Shown here in pieces: positions 18,710 to 27,849 of a stretch of 64,000 nt of DNA (the stretch's first letter is position 1; every line of letters starts with the position of its first letter). The position numbers were made by a program, and so were the translations under genes. The stretch spans positions 90,608-154,607 of the forward strand of contig JACJWW010000004.1 of assembly GCA_020636935.1 (NCBI GenBank), read 5' to 3'. The stretch comes from Nocardioidaceae bacterium (GTDB lineage: Bacteria > Actinomycetota > Actinomycetes > Propionibacteriales > Nocardioidaceae). Under the pieces are notes generated by a model. It searched no databases, was not told the DNA's origin, and worked only from the letters and a program-made list of their open reading frames with translations.

Positions 18710-19483
18710 GTGGGTGTTTCTGCTGCGTCGATGGTGCGTGGCCCTGGTGAAGTAATGGCGATGATCATTGACGTCACCAAGGCAATTTTCACCTCCCGTT
18801 TTCAAGGTCGCGAGTTCATCGAACAAGCGTGGTTCATAACGAGCGTGACCATGATGCCGACGATCTTGGTGTCGATCCCATTCGGAGCGGTCATCTCCCT
18901 GCAGGTGGGCAACCTCACTGGCCAACTCGGGGCCCAGTCGTTTGCTGGCGCCACCGCCGTGCTGGCCGTGGTGCGCGAAGCAGCACCAATCGCTGCGGCT
19001 CTGATTATTGCGGGTGCTGCCGGATCTGCGATTTGCTCGGACATGGGGGCTCGTAAGATCCGCGAAGAGATTGATGCCATGGAAGTGCTCGGCATCGATC
19101 CGATTGCCCGCTTGGTTGTGCCAAGGGTCTTGGCCACGGTGTTTGTCTCCGTAATGATCAACGGCCTCGTCATCACCGCAGGCATCTTGGGTGGCTACTT
19201 CTTCACCGTGATCATTGCTGGGGGTTCAGCTGGCGCCTTCTTGTCCAGTTTCACAGCGTTGGCCACTCTCCCAGATCTGTACATTGCGATGATCAAGGCC
19301 GCGATGTTTGGTTATCTTGCAGCGATCGTTGGCGCCTACAAGGGGCTGAAGGCCGGTGGAGGCCCCAGTGGCGTCGGTAGGGCGGTCAATGAAGCGGTCA
19401 TCTTGGCGTTCATGGTGCTCTTCGCCTTGAACAGCATCATTACCGCGATCTACTTCCAAGTCGTCCCACAGAGCGGAGTCTGA
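18710..19483 (+). CDS. YrbE/MlaE-family permease, first of the pair (mce operon 2, YrbE4A-like)
   Basis: 257 residues from GTG 18710. An in-frame ATG lies 66 bases upstream, but GGGAGG at 18695-18700 and the match to YrbE4A length (about 254) favour the GTG. The sequence follows mycobacterial YrbE4A/1A closely: GREFIEQAWF, PTILVSIPFGAVISLQ, then EEIDAMEVLGIDPIARLVVPRVLA, the MlaE signature. It heads a ten-gene operon. By similarity and by the steroid genes downstream I take this operon as mce4-like (sterol import). No KstR-type site was found in the 132-base upstream gap. Confidence 0.9.
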   Translation: MGVSAASMVRGPGEVMAMIIDVTKAIFTSRFQGREFIEQAWFITSVTMMPTILVSIPFGAVISLQVGNLTGQLGAQSFAGATAVLAVVREAAPIAAALIIAGAAGSAICSDMGARKIREEIDAMEVLGIDPIARLVVPRVLATVFVSVMINGLVITAGILGGYFFTVIIAGGSAGAFLSSFTALATLPDLYIAMIKAAMFGYLAAIVGAYKGLKAGGGPSGVGRAVNEAVILAFMVLFALNSIITAIYFQVVPQSGV

Positions 19484-19487
19484 CTCG

Positions 19488-20327
19488 GTGAGTGCGATCA
19501 CCGAGGTCGGACGCGAGTTCGTCAAGGAGCGCCGTGATGGCCTGGAGCAGCGGGGCGACCAGTTGCTCTTCTACATCAGTGTCCTCAGATGGGTGCCACA
19601 GACGATCAAGCGTTACCCACGCGAGGTCATGAATATCCTGGCTGAGGTTGCCTTCGGCGTTGGCGGCTTGTCCGTGATCGCTGGCACCGTCGGCGTGATC
19701 GCGTTCATGGCGTTCTTTGCCGGCACCGAAGTCGGGATCCAGGGCTACGCCTCTTTGCAGCAGATTGGTGTCGCTAAGTTCACCGCGTTCATCTCCGCAT
19801 ACTTCAACACTCGTGAGGTGGCGCCCTTGGTGGCGTCAATCGCGCTGGCCGCGACCGTTGGCTGCGGGTACACCGCCCGACTCGGCGCCATGCGGATCAG
19901 CGAGGAGATCGATGCCCTTGAGGTCATGGCCGTGCCTGCAATCCCATTCCTGGTCACGACCCGCGTGATCGCAGCCTTCATTGCTGTGATCCCCCTGTAC
20001 ATCGTGGCGCTCGCGGCGTCATATCTGTCTCCACGCTTGATTACCACATTGATCTATGGGCAGTCAGCTGGCACCTATGACCACTACTTCCTGGCCTTCC
20101 TGCCTCCCATTGACATGCTGTGGTCGTTCTTCAAGCTGATCATCTTGGCGGTGGCGATCATCTTGATCCACTGCTACTACGGCTTCACCGCATCCGGTGG
20201 CCCAGCCGGCGTGGGGCGAGCGGTCGGCAACGCGATCCGCAGCTCTATTGTGACGGTGGTTGTGGCCGACTTCTTCTTGACCTTTGCCATTTGGGGATCC
20301 ACCACAACCGTGCGGATCACGGGGTGA
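19488..20327 (+). CDS. YrbE/MlaE-family permease, second of the pair (mce operon 2, YrbE4B-like)
   Basis: 279 residues from GTG 19488, 4 bases after the preceding stop. It has a cytoplasmic N-tail, several hydrophobic helices and the signature EEIDALEVMAVPAIPFLVTTRVIA; the block YFNTREVAPLVASIALAATVGCGYTARLG is characteristic of YrbE B subunits. Expected to form the membrane core of the importer with the previous gene and a separately encoded MceG ATPase. Confidence 0.9.
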   Translation: MSAITEVGREFVKERRDGLEQRGDQLLFYISVLRWVPQTIKRYPREVMNILAEVAFGVGGLSVIAGTVGVIAFMAFFAGTEVGIQGYASLQQIGVAKFTAFISAYFNTREVAPLVASIALAATVGCGYTARLGAMRISEEIDALEVMAVPAIPFLVTTRVIAAFIAVIPLYIVALAASYLSPRLITTLIYGQSAGTYDHYFLAFLPPIDMLWSFFKLIILAVAIILIHCYYGFTASGGPAGVGRAVGNAIRSSIVTVVVADFFLTFAIWGSTTTVRITG

Positions 20328-20334
20328 TTGCGCG

Positions 20335-21474
20335 ATGTTGATCCACATAATCCATGAAACCAAACAAGAGCATCGCCGTTTGGCAATCGCAGGTGTGGTG
20401 CTGATGGTCTCGACTGCCTTGTTGATTGGGCTGTCCATTGCCATCTACATGAAGGTCTTCACTCCGGTCACGATGGTCACCATCAAGGCTGAAAACGCCG
20501 GACAGCAGTTGGCGCGCTATGGCGACGTACGCCGACACGGCGTGCTGGTCGGGCAGGTGCGCAGCATCAGCCAAGACAGCAAGGAGGCATCGATCCGGGT
20601 TGCCCTGCAGCCTGATGCAGCCAAGGTGATCCCAAACAATTCGACAATCGAGATCATCCCGACCACTTTGTTCGGGCAGAAGTTCATTTCGATCAATGAT
20701 GTTGACGATCCTTCCACCACGCCCATGCGTGATGGGGATGTGATCCCATCAGACCGGGTGACCACCAATGTCGAATTGCAGTCGATCTTGGCCAATCTCT
20801 TTCCCTTGCTCCGGTCGATCAGGCCAGGTGACCTGAACACAACCCTGTATTCCATCGCCACGGCATTGCAAGGCCGTGGCGAGAAGCTCGGGCAGACCAT
20901 TGAAGATCTCGACAGCTATCTCAAGGCAGTCAACCAACACCTCCCCACCCTGCGAGAGGATCTGACCCTCTTCTCCGAGGTTGCCGACACCTATGCCATG
21001 GCCGCGCCAGACATCGTGAGCGTGTTGAGGAATGCCACGGTCACGGCAAACACAATCAACCGGCAGAGCCAACAACTTGGCGTGCTCTTCTCTGACATGA
21101 CCAAGACCGCCAACGTGAGCGAACATCTCTTGCGGACCAACGAGCAGGCGATGGTCAAGGAAGGCAAGTTGATCCGTCCTTTGGCCAGCCTGTTGGACAC
21201 CTATTCGCCGCAATATGTGTGCATGTTGCAGGCATTGTCGATAAATACCGATGTGCTTGGCCAGGTTTTCCGTGGAAATACAGTGCGGCAAGCGCTCGAC
21301 CTGGACGCGAAGCAACACCAGAGCTATACCCAAAAGGATCGCCCGGTGAATGGTGAGGCCGGTGCGAATAAGCCCTGGTGTTTGGGCCTGCCCAATCCAC
21401 CAGTCCCCTTCAAGGGTGCTCCATTGCGAAATGGCTTCGCCCCGTCGGCCACCAATGGTGGGGGTAGCAACTGA
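20335..21474 (+). CDS. MCE-family protein, A position (mce operon 2)
   Basis: About 379 residues from ATG 20335, 7 bases after the yrbE stop (the open frame extends upstream into yrbE, but the N-terminal helix and anchor begin here). Single membrane anchor at about residues 18-38 (VVLMVSTALLIGLSIAIYM), then an MCE domain (RRHGVLVGQVRSI), then a helical region similar to the A subunit of operon 1 (ALQGRGEKLGQTIEDLDSYL). The tail has a Cys in NKPWCLGLPNP. First of six MCE genes. Confidence 0.85.
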   Translation: MLIHIIHETKQEHRRLAIAGVVLMVSTALLIGLSIAIYMKVFTPVTMVTIKAENAGQQLARYGDVRRHGVLVGQVRSISQDSKEASIRVALQPDAAKVIPNNSTIEIIPTTLFGQKFISINDVDDPSTTPMRDGDVIPSDRVTTNVELQSILANLFPLLRSIRPGDLNTTLYSIATALQGRGEKLGQTIEDLDSYLKAVNQHLPTLREDLTLFSEVADTYAMAAPDIVSVLRNATVTANTINRQSQQLGVLFSDMTKTANVSEHLLRTNEQAMVKEGKLIRPLASLLDTYSPQYVCMLQALSINTDVLGQVFRGNTVRQALDLDAKQHQSYTQKDRPVNGEAGANKPWCLGLPNPPVPFKGAPLRNGFAPSATNGGGSN

Positions 21475-22562
21475 TGGCCACTCGCAACACCGCCACCACG
21501 ATGGCGGCCATAAAGCTGGGCACTTTCACCGTTGTCTCCATCTTGGTCACTGGCATGCTCGCAGCGATCATGGGCTCTTATGGCTTCGGCACCCAGAAGA
21601 CCTACAAGGCTCTGTTCAGCAGCGCGAGCATGCTTGTCAAGGGCGACGCCGTACGAGTCGCGGGTGTTTCGGTCGGCAAGGTCACCGATGTCCAGATCCA
21701 CGATCGCAAGTACGCCTTGGTGAGTTTCAAGATCGGGAGCGATGTGCCGATCGCGACCAATAGTCGTGCTGAGATCCGGTTCTTGAACTTGGTCGGCAAC
21801 CGGTACATGGCCGTCACCCCGGGTGAGGGCTCCGGCAAGCCGTTGAGCGAAAATGCCACGCTACCGATTTCGCAGACCCAGCCGGCCCTGAATCTCACCG
21901 AACTGTTCAACGGCTTCCAGCCTCTGTTCGCTGCTCTGGAGCCTGACCAGGTCAATCAACTCTCCATGAACATCATCAAGGTGATGCAGGGGGAGGGTGG
22001 CACCATCAATAGTTTGATGAAGAACACCTCCTCGCTGACCAATGCGTTGGCTGACAATGACCAACTCATTGGAAGTGTCATTGACAACCTCACTTTGATG
22101 TTGAAGACCGTTGATGACCACCACGCGCAACTCAATGAGCTTCTGATCCAACTGAAGGATTGGATGACGCAGTTGGCCGAGGATCGCAACACCATCGGCG
22201 ACTCAATCACGAATGTCTCTTCATTGACCGCGACTGTGGCCAATTTGCTGGAGCGCGGGCGCCCCGATGTTGCAATCGACGTAGCCCAAGCACGGCGAGT
22301 GGCGACCTTGCTCAACAAGCCGGAGAGCAAGAAGGTGCTCGGTGAGGTACTTGATCGCCTGCCGACGATGTTGGAGAAGATGACGCGAGTCGGCACCTAT
22401 GGCTCTTGGTACAACTACTACCTTTGCGACTTGACTCTGAAGATCAAACTGCCTGATTTGGGCATCATCGGGGACATCCTCGATCTCATCCCTGGCATCA
22501 AGGAGATCAAGGAAGCCTTGAGCAATATTCACCTCAAGAGCAAGGCAGGGAGGTGTCAGTAG
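21474..22562 (+). CDS. MCE-family protein, B position (mce operon 2)
   Basis: 362 residues; the ATG overlaps the preceding TGA by one base (TGATG). N-terminal anchor (LGTFTVVSILVTGMLAAIM), MCE domain (GDAVRVAGVSVGKVTDVQI), then the block FNGFQPLFAALEPDQVNQL shared with the B subunit of operon 1, supporting the position assignment. It ends with a hydrophobic/charged segment (LPDLGIIGDILDLIPGIKEIKEAL) and a near-terminal cysteine. Confidence 0.86.
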   Translation: MATRNTATTMAAIKLGTFTVVSILVTGMLAAIMGSYGFGTQKTYKALFSSASMLVKGDAVRVAGVSVGKVTDVQIHDRKYALVSFKIGSDVPIATNSRAEIRFLNLVGNRYMAVTPGEGSGKPLSENATLPISQTQPALNLTELFNGFQPLFAALEPDQVNQLSMNIIKVMQGEGGTINSLMKNTSSLTNALADNDQLIGSVIDNLTLMLKTVDDHHAQLNELLIQLKDWMTQLAEDRNTIGDSITNVSSLTATVANLLERGRPDVAIDVAQARRVATLLNKPESKKVLGEVLDRLPTMLEKMTRVGTYGSWYNYYLCDLTLKIKLPDLGIIGDILDLIPGIKEIKEALSNIHLKSKAGRCQ

Positions 22563-23534
22563 ATGGCTGTGAGAAGTGACCAGACCATCATGCGCTTGGG
22601 CGCCGTTGCCCTGGTTGGTCTCCTGATAGCGATGGCTGCGGCATTCAACCTGCAGAAATTCCCTGGCTTCAAGGGCACTGACTACCACGCCAACTTCGCA
22701 GATGCCTCGGGCTTGCGCGTTGGCAACATCGTCCAGGTTGCTGGAGTCAAGGTGGGCCGCGTCAACGACATTCGGATCACTGGAGGCCATGTCACGGTCG
22801 ACTTCGATGCCAAGGATGTGAAGCTTGGTTCTCAGACCACTGCAAGCGTGCAGGTGCTGAATCTCTTGGGCGAGAAATATCTGGAGATCGGCCCGGAAGG
22901 GTCGGGTTTGATGAAGTCCAACGCGACCATTCCACTGTCAAGGACGTCGGCTGGGTATGACATCGTGTCCACCTTGTCCACAGTGACGACCCGCACCGAG
23001 GCAATCGATACGGAGCAACTGGGACAGGCCCTGACCACCTTGGGCGAAACCATTGATGCGGCCAGCCCCGAAGTGCGAGGCACACTGAACGGGTTGTCGC
23101 GGGTCTCGCAGACTCTGGCTCTGCGTGACGAAAACATTGCCCAACTGCTCAAACGGGCTGAGAGCGTCACGGAGTTGCTCTCCCAACGCCGAGGTGACTT
23201 GGTCACTTTGATGAAGCAAGCGGACTTGGTTTTCAAAGAGCTAAAGCAGCGTGAGCAGGCACTACACCGCCTGATCACCGAGGCCACCAACTTGGGTGAT
23301 CAACTTCAAGGCCTCGTGACCGACAATCAAGACCAGATCAGGCCAGCCCTGACCCAGTTGCGTGAGTCCGTTGCCTTCTTGAAGGCACGCAAGGTGCAGA
23401 TCAGGAACTCATTGCACAACCTTGGTCCCTATGTTGATGTGTTGAGCAATGTGCTCGGTTCAGGTCCATGGTTCGACTCCTATCTGCCCAACATGGCCGG
23501 TCTTTTGACCGGGGAATTTGTGCCGGTGAGTTGA
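22563..23534 (+). CDS. MCE-family protein, C position (mce operon 2)
   Basis: 323 residues, starting directly after the previous stop. Anchor (LGAVALVGLLIAMAAAFNL), MCE domain (VGNIVQVAGVKVGRVNDIRI), then helical segments with 'LSQRRGDLVTLMKQADLVF' typical of C subunits and closely similar to operon 1. The C-terminus is SGPWFDSYLPN, also matched by SGPWTNVFVRY in operon 1. Confidence 0.86.
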   Translation: MAVRSDQTIMRLGAVALVGLLIAMAAAFNLQKFPGFKGTDYHANFADASGLRVGNIVQVAGVKVGRVNDIRITGGHVTVDFDAKDVKLGSQTTASVQVLNLLGEKYLEIGPEGSGLMKSNATIPLSRTSAGYDIVSTLSTVTTRTEAIDTEQLGQALTTLGETIDAASPEVRGTLNGLSRVSQTLALRDENIAQLLKRAESVTELLSQRRGDLVTLMKQADLVFKELKQREQALHRLITEATNLGDQLQGLVTDNQDQIRPALTQLRESVAFLKARKVQIRNSLHNLGPYVDVLSNVLGSGPWFDSYLPNMAGLLTGEFVPVS

Positions 23535-23535
23535 G

Positions 23536-24729
23536 ATGTTCAAGTCCGTTAATGGCAAATTGCTGGCCGCAACTACTGCGGTGATCTTGTTGGCGGTCGC
23601 CTTCTTCGTGTTCACCAAAGAAGACCGGGGGCGCACCCTGACCGTGCAGTTCCCCTCGGCCATCAGCATCTTCAAGGGATCTGAAGTCCGAGTGATGGGC
23701 GTGAAGATCGGTGATGTGACTTCAGTGGTGCCGCAGGGCGATCATGTGCGAGTCGAACTGCGTTACAACGAGAAATACAAACTTCCCAAGGACGCCAAGG
23801 CTGCCATTGTGATGCCGACCTTGGTTGCAGACAGGTTTGTGCAGATTGCTCCTGCCTATACGGGCGGGCCAGCCCTGAGCAATGGCGCGGTCTTGAAGAT
23901 GGACGACACCGCGACGCCGGTGGAGTTGGATCGGATCTATCAGAGCCTGCTTGACCTGACGAAGGCGCTTGGCCCCAACGGGGCAAACAAAGATGGGGCA
24001 CTGAACACCCTTTTGACTGCTGGCAACAAGGCCTTGGCAGACAATGGGGCCTTGGCAAACCAGACGATCAAGGATCTGTCCAAGGCCGTGGCTACCTTCG
24101 GCAACAACTCTGGGCCCTTGTTTGCGTCGGTGCAGAACATGTCTGAAATCACCGGGACGCTCTCGGAGAATGATCGCTTTGTCAGCCAATTCATGACGAG
24201 CCTGACGGGAGCCGCCTCTCAACTCAACGGTGAGAGTGACGAGCTCAAACAAGCACTTGCATCACTTGCCCAAGCAATCGTGATGATTCGTGGTTTCATC
24301 CACGACAACAAGGCCGATGTGACTACCTTGGTCACTGATTTCAATGAGGTTCTTGCCAGCATCGCCAAGGAGAAGGAATCGCTCAACACCATGTTGGTGG
24401 TCGGACCAGTCGGCTTGGGCAACTTGTCGAATGCCTATGACACCTTCTCTGGGTCGATTGGTTCCAGAGTCAACTTTGGCCCCTATTTCCAGAACTTCGG
24501 TCACGTGCTGTGCGGCATGGCATCAGCAGCGCTTGATGCCGAGATGGCCAAGACTGCATGTCAGGTGCTCAAGAACTTCTTCCCCATGGAATGGAGTGGC
24601 GAAGTTCCTGGATCTGGCACCGCGCCACGTCAGTCGGCAACCCAAGACGAGAAACCATTCGTGAAGCAGTCACCAAAGGGCAATCTCGGCGACATGCTTG
24701 GTGCCGAATCAAAGGGGGGCGCACAGTGA
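23536..24729 (+). CDS. MCE-family protein, D position (mce operon 2)
   Basis: 397 residues, ATG 1 base after the previous stop. Uncleaved-looking N-terminal anchor (LLAATTAVILLAVAFFVFT) with no lipobox, unlike the D subunit of operon 1. MCE domain (GSEVRVMGVKIGDVTSV), helical region, a tail with cysteines (VLCGMASAAL, KTACQVL) and a flexible Ser/Lys/Gly-rich end. The order within the run of six fixes it as D. Confidence 0.85.
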   Translation: MFKSVNGKLLAATTAVILLAVAFFVFTKEDRGRTLTVQFPSAISIFKGSEVRVMGVKIGDVTSVVPQGDHVRVELRYNEKYKLPKDAKAAIVMPTLVADRFVQIAPAYTGGPALSNGAVLKMDDTATPVELDRIYQSLLDLTKALGPNGANKDGALNTLLTAGNKALADNGALANQTIKDLSKAVATFGNNSGPLFASVQNMSEITGTLSENDRFVSQFMTSLTGAASQLNGESDELKQALASLAQAIVMIRGFIHDNKADVTTLVTDFNEVLASIAKEKESLNTMLVVGPVGLGNLSNAYDTFSGSIGSRVNFGPYFQNFGHVLCGMASAALDAEMAKTACQVLKNFFPMEWSGEVPGSGTAPRQSATQDEKPFVKQSPKGNLGDMLGAESKGGAQ

Positions 24730-25946
24730 AGGCCTTTCTTCAACACAAGGCATTGGTGTCGTTGTTGGTGACCGTGACACTGGCCCTCGGGCTCAGTGGA
24801 TGCAAGTTCAACGGCGCCTATGACCTGCCGCTGCCAGGCGGTGTGGTCAGCAAGGGTGACAGCGTCCCGCTGACTGCGCAGTTCACCGACGCACTCAACG
24901 TCGTACCTCGCACTGCCGTGATGCTTGATGATGTTCCCGTTGGGCAGGTCACCCAGATTGACCGCAAGGGGTGGAATGCCCAGGTGCAGATGAGAGTCCG
25001 CAAGGACCTTGACCTCCCTGAGAACATCACTCTCGACGTCAGGCAGACCAGCTTGCTCGGTGAGAAGTACATCGCAATCGTGCGCCCGACTGAACCAACC
25101 GGCAAATTGCAGGCGAATGCCTTCATCCCTATCTCCGACACCGGACGCAACCCGGAAGTCGAGGAGGTGCTGGGTGCGTTGTCCATGGTCTTGGGATCCG
25201 GTGGCGTAGGACAATTGCGCACGATCAGTGTCGAGCTGAACAAGGCCTTTGATGGTCGTACCGAAAACGTGCGCTCTGCATTCACCGAGTTGAATCGCAC
25301 TGTCGCCACTCTTAACGATCAACGCGATGACATTGTCAGTGCACTTGAAGCCGTGGACAGTCTCTCTTCGCAGTTGGTGCGCGAGCGTGACACCATTGGC
25401 AATGCCTTCAATGCGATGGCGCCTGCCGTGCGCACGCTCAACCAGCAGCATGACGCCATGGTCCGGATGCTCAAGGCACTTGATCGACTCGGCGTGGTCG
25501 GCACCCGAGTCATCAATGCAACCAAGGAAGACCTTCTGGCGACCTTGAACCACTTGGGCCCGGCCTTGGCAGCACTGGCTGATGCCAAGGGTGACATGGC
25601 CAAGGGAATTGCCATGATGGTGAGCTATCCATTCCCCAAGGAAGCAGCCAATATCGCTCAAGGCGACTTCGCCAATGCTGAGTTCTTCATCGATGCGAAC
25701 TTGGAAGAATGGATCAAGGATCCAGACCATGCGCCAAATATCATCGGGATGCTCTGTTCGCTCTTCCAGACGCCTCCGGACCAGTGTCCAGGGGGATATG
25801 CGTCCAACGCGAGCCCACGATTGAAGTCGTTGCCTCCGGTCAGCGCCGCTTTGAACAACCCAGTGCTCGGCGCCAATGGCAGCCGGACTGATCCCGCGCA
25901 CCCTCAGGAGCAGGGTTTGACTTCGTTGCTTGGAGGTGCCAAGTGA
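24726..25946 (+). CDS. MCE-family lipoprotein, E position (LprN-like, mce operon 2)
   Basis: 406 residues from GTG 24726, which overlaps the preceding TGA (GTGA); the much longer upstream extension of the frame lies inside mceD and is not coding. Signal peptide then lipobox GLSGC, followed by the E-subunit hallmark YDLPLPGG. MCE domain (RTAVMLDDVPVGQVTQI), long helical region, C-terminal cysteines (GMLCSLFQTPPDQCPGG). The E-position lipoprotein of mce4 in M. tuberculosis is LprN. Confidence 0.88.
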   Translation: MKAFLQHKALVSLLVTVTLALGLSGCKFNGAYDLPLPGGVVSKGDSVPLTAQFTDALNVVPRTAVMLDDVPVGQVTQIDRKGWNAQVQMRVRKDLDLPENITLDVRQTSLLGEKYIAIVRPTEPTGKLQANAFIPISDTGRNPEVEEVLGALSMVLGSGGVGQLRTISVELNKAFDGRTENVRSAFTELNRTVATLNDQRDDIVSALEAVDSLSSQLVRERDTIGNAFNAMAPAVRTLNQQHDAMVRMLKALDRLGVVGTRVINATKEDLLATLNHLGPALAALADAKGDMAKGIAMMVSYPFPKEAANIAQGDFANAEFFIDANLEEWIKDPDHAPNIIGMLCSLFQTPPDQCPGGYASNASPRLKSLPPVSAALNNPVLGANGSRTDPAHPQEQGLTSLLGGAK

Positions 25947-27214
25947 TCACTCGTGGTGTGAAGATCCGGCTCTTGGCCTTCGTGATCCTCAGTGCGGTCG
26001 GCGTGGTCTGGATTGCGGGCAACTATCTCGGTGTCATCGACAAGGTGATGCGTCGTGGCGTCTTCATCCATGCCACCCTGCCGAACTCAGGCGGACTCTA
26101 TGAAGGCAGCCAGGTGACCATACGTGGGGTGAAGGTCGGCGAAGTCAAGAAGATGCACGTCGAGCCCAAGGGCTTGAAGTTGGACATCACTCTCGAACAA
26201 GGCACCAAATTGCCAAAAGACTCAGTCATGAGTGTGCACAATCTGTCGGCCGTGGGCGAGCAGTATCTCGACTTTGTTCCAGAGTCATCGCAAGGTCCCT
26301 TCGCTGAGAATGGCACGGTCTTGGCTGGTGATGAGAGCTCATTGCCCATTGGTGAAGACGTTGTCTTGACCAGCCTCAGCCAAATGGTCAACTCCGTGAA
26401 CGGCGCGGATTTGTCATCGGTGGTCTCTGAACTGGGGATCATGTTCCGAGATACGTCCTCGTCCTTGCAGCAGATGGTTGATTCGGGCGCCTTGTTCGTT
26501 GAAGCAGCACAGGACAATCAAGACTCCACAATTGCGCTCTTCGAATCGGCCAAGACTGTCTTGCGCACCCAAGCGGCGCACGAACAGGACATTCAATCGA
26601 TCTCATCGGATTTGGCCAGCTTCACCAAGGCCCTGGCTGACGCAGACGGCAATGTCAACACGGTGCTCTCACAAGGCCCAGCAACAGCCCGAGAAGTCAC
26701 TGACCTGATGAATCGTCTCGGGCCCGTGGTGCCGGTATTCCTGGCCAATTTGATCTCAGTGAACCAAGTGATCACCGCAAATCTGTCTGGTTTGGAGCAG
26801 TTGCTGCGGACCTTCCCGGTCGTGCTTGCGGGTAGCCCTACGGGTACTCCCGGCGATGGCTACGGTCACATCAACTTGCAGATGACTCAGACGATGCTGC
26901 CCTGCACTGGTGGCAAGAATGGCTATTTGCCTGAGAACCTCTGGCGCCCTGCGACGGATACGGCTGACAATGGTCGCCCACCCTTCCCGGCCAGGTGTAC
27001 TGATCCGAACCTCTTGCCGCGTGGATCCCAGAACGCGCCTGGAGCACGCAAGGCGGCCTCTCCGGCCCGTAATCTTGAGAGCAATGGCACAGCACGTGCG
27101 AAGCTCTCTTCTGGAGCATCAAGGAGTGCAGTGCCCACACCGTCGAACTATCAGCCGGTCTTTTCTGGGGGAGCTTGGCAAGACATCCTGGTGGGTCCGG
27201 GGTCTGGCCGGTGA
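25943..27214 (+). CDS. MCE-family protein, F position (mce operon 2)
   Basis: 423 residues from GTG 25943 (GTGA overlap). Short N-tail, anchor (IRLLAFVILSAVGVVWIAG), MCE domain (GSQVTIRGVKVGEVKKM, then VGEQYLDF as in the other F subunit), helices, and a low-complexity Ala/Ser/Pro-rich C-terminus. Cysteines in the tail (LPCTGG, PARCTDP) may pair outside the membrane. Sixth and last MCE subunit of this operon. Confidence 0.87.
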   Translation: MITRGVKIRLLAFVILSAVGVVWIAGNYLGVIDKVMRRGVFIHATLPNSGGLYEGSQVTIRGVKVGEVKKMHVEPKGLKLDITLEQGTKLPKDSVMSVHNLSAVGEQYLDFVPESSQGPFAENGTVLAGDESSLPIGEDVVLTSLSQMVNSVNGADLSSVVSELGIMFRDTSSSLQQMVDSGALFVEAAQDNQDSTIALFESAKTVLRTQAAHEQDIQSISSDLASFTKALADADGNVNTVLSQGPATAREVTDLMNRLGPVVPVFLANLISVNQVITANLSGLEQLLRTFPVVLAGSPTGTPGDGYGHINLQMTQTMLPCTGGKNGYLPENLWRPATDTADNGRPPFPARCTDPNLLPRGSQNAPGARKAASPARNLESNGTARAKLSSGASRSAVPTPSNYQPVFSGGAWQDILVGPGSGR

Positions 27215-27849
27215 GCGTCACGCGAAGTGACGACGAGGGCTCGCGTTGGGGGTGGCTCAACTCCACTTTGGCTTTCCTTGCAGTTGCGTTATTGGTTGGC
27301 GCTGGCGTGCTCTTTGTCAAGGGGCCCGATGTCAACCCGGATGCGCGCAAGGCCGAAGTGATGTCTGAGCAGTACACAGCCATTACCAAGGCCGCTCGTG
27401 AGACCACAACTGCTTTCATGGATGTCGACTACACAGACATGGAGCCGCGCATCGAGCGGGTCTTGGCTGGGGCAACGGGGAGCTTCCAAGATCAGTATTC
27501 ACGAGCATCCGTTGAGTTGAAGGCTCAATTGGCTCAGGAACAGACCGTGGCCAGCGGAAAGATCTTGGAAGTGGGGATTGGAGACCTCAGCAAGGACAAG
27601 GCGGTTGTGTTCGTCGCCGCTGACCAAAAGGTGCGCAACAAGAGCACCAAGGGCAAGGAAGAGCCGAGGTACTACCGCTTCCAGCTCGACATGGTCAAGG
27701 AAAAGGGCAAGTGGAAGGTTGCTGAGTTCGGCTACTTGGATGGTCGACAACTTAGCGGGGATCAATCGTCCGGGGTTGGTTCTGGTGATCAGAACTCTCA
27801 GCTGAGCCCGAGTGCCTCACCATCTGGAGGTGCTTCGAATGGCCAGTGA
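27211..27849 (+). CDS. Mce-associated membrane protein (mce operon 2)
   Basis: 212 residues from GTG 27211, which overlaps the mceF stop. One transmembrane helix (LAFLAVALLVGAGVLFV), then a SnoaL/NTF2-like extracytoplasmic domain ending in GKWKVAEFGYLDG, and a low-complexity Ser/Gly/Gln C-terminus. First of two consecutive Mam-type proteins; operon 1 has only one. A scaffold or stabilising role is inferred from family context. Confidence 0.8.
   Translation: MSVTRSDDEGSRWGWLNSTLAFLAVALLVGAGVLFVKGPDVNPDARKAEVMSEQYTAITKAARETTTAFMDVDYTDMEPRIERVLAGATGSFQDQYSRASVELKAQLAQEQTVASGKILEVGIGDLSKDKAVVFVAADQKVRNKSTKGKEEPRYYRFQLDMVKEKGKWKVAEFGYLDGRQLSGDQSSGVGSGDQNSQLSPSASPSGGASNGQ

Noticed and set aside
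24630..25901. 423-codon open frame on the minus strand opposite mceE
   Set aside because: Lies fully antisense to a clear MCE lipoprotein gene with overlaps at both ends; the product shows no family motif and arises from the codon bias of the plus strand.
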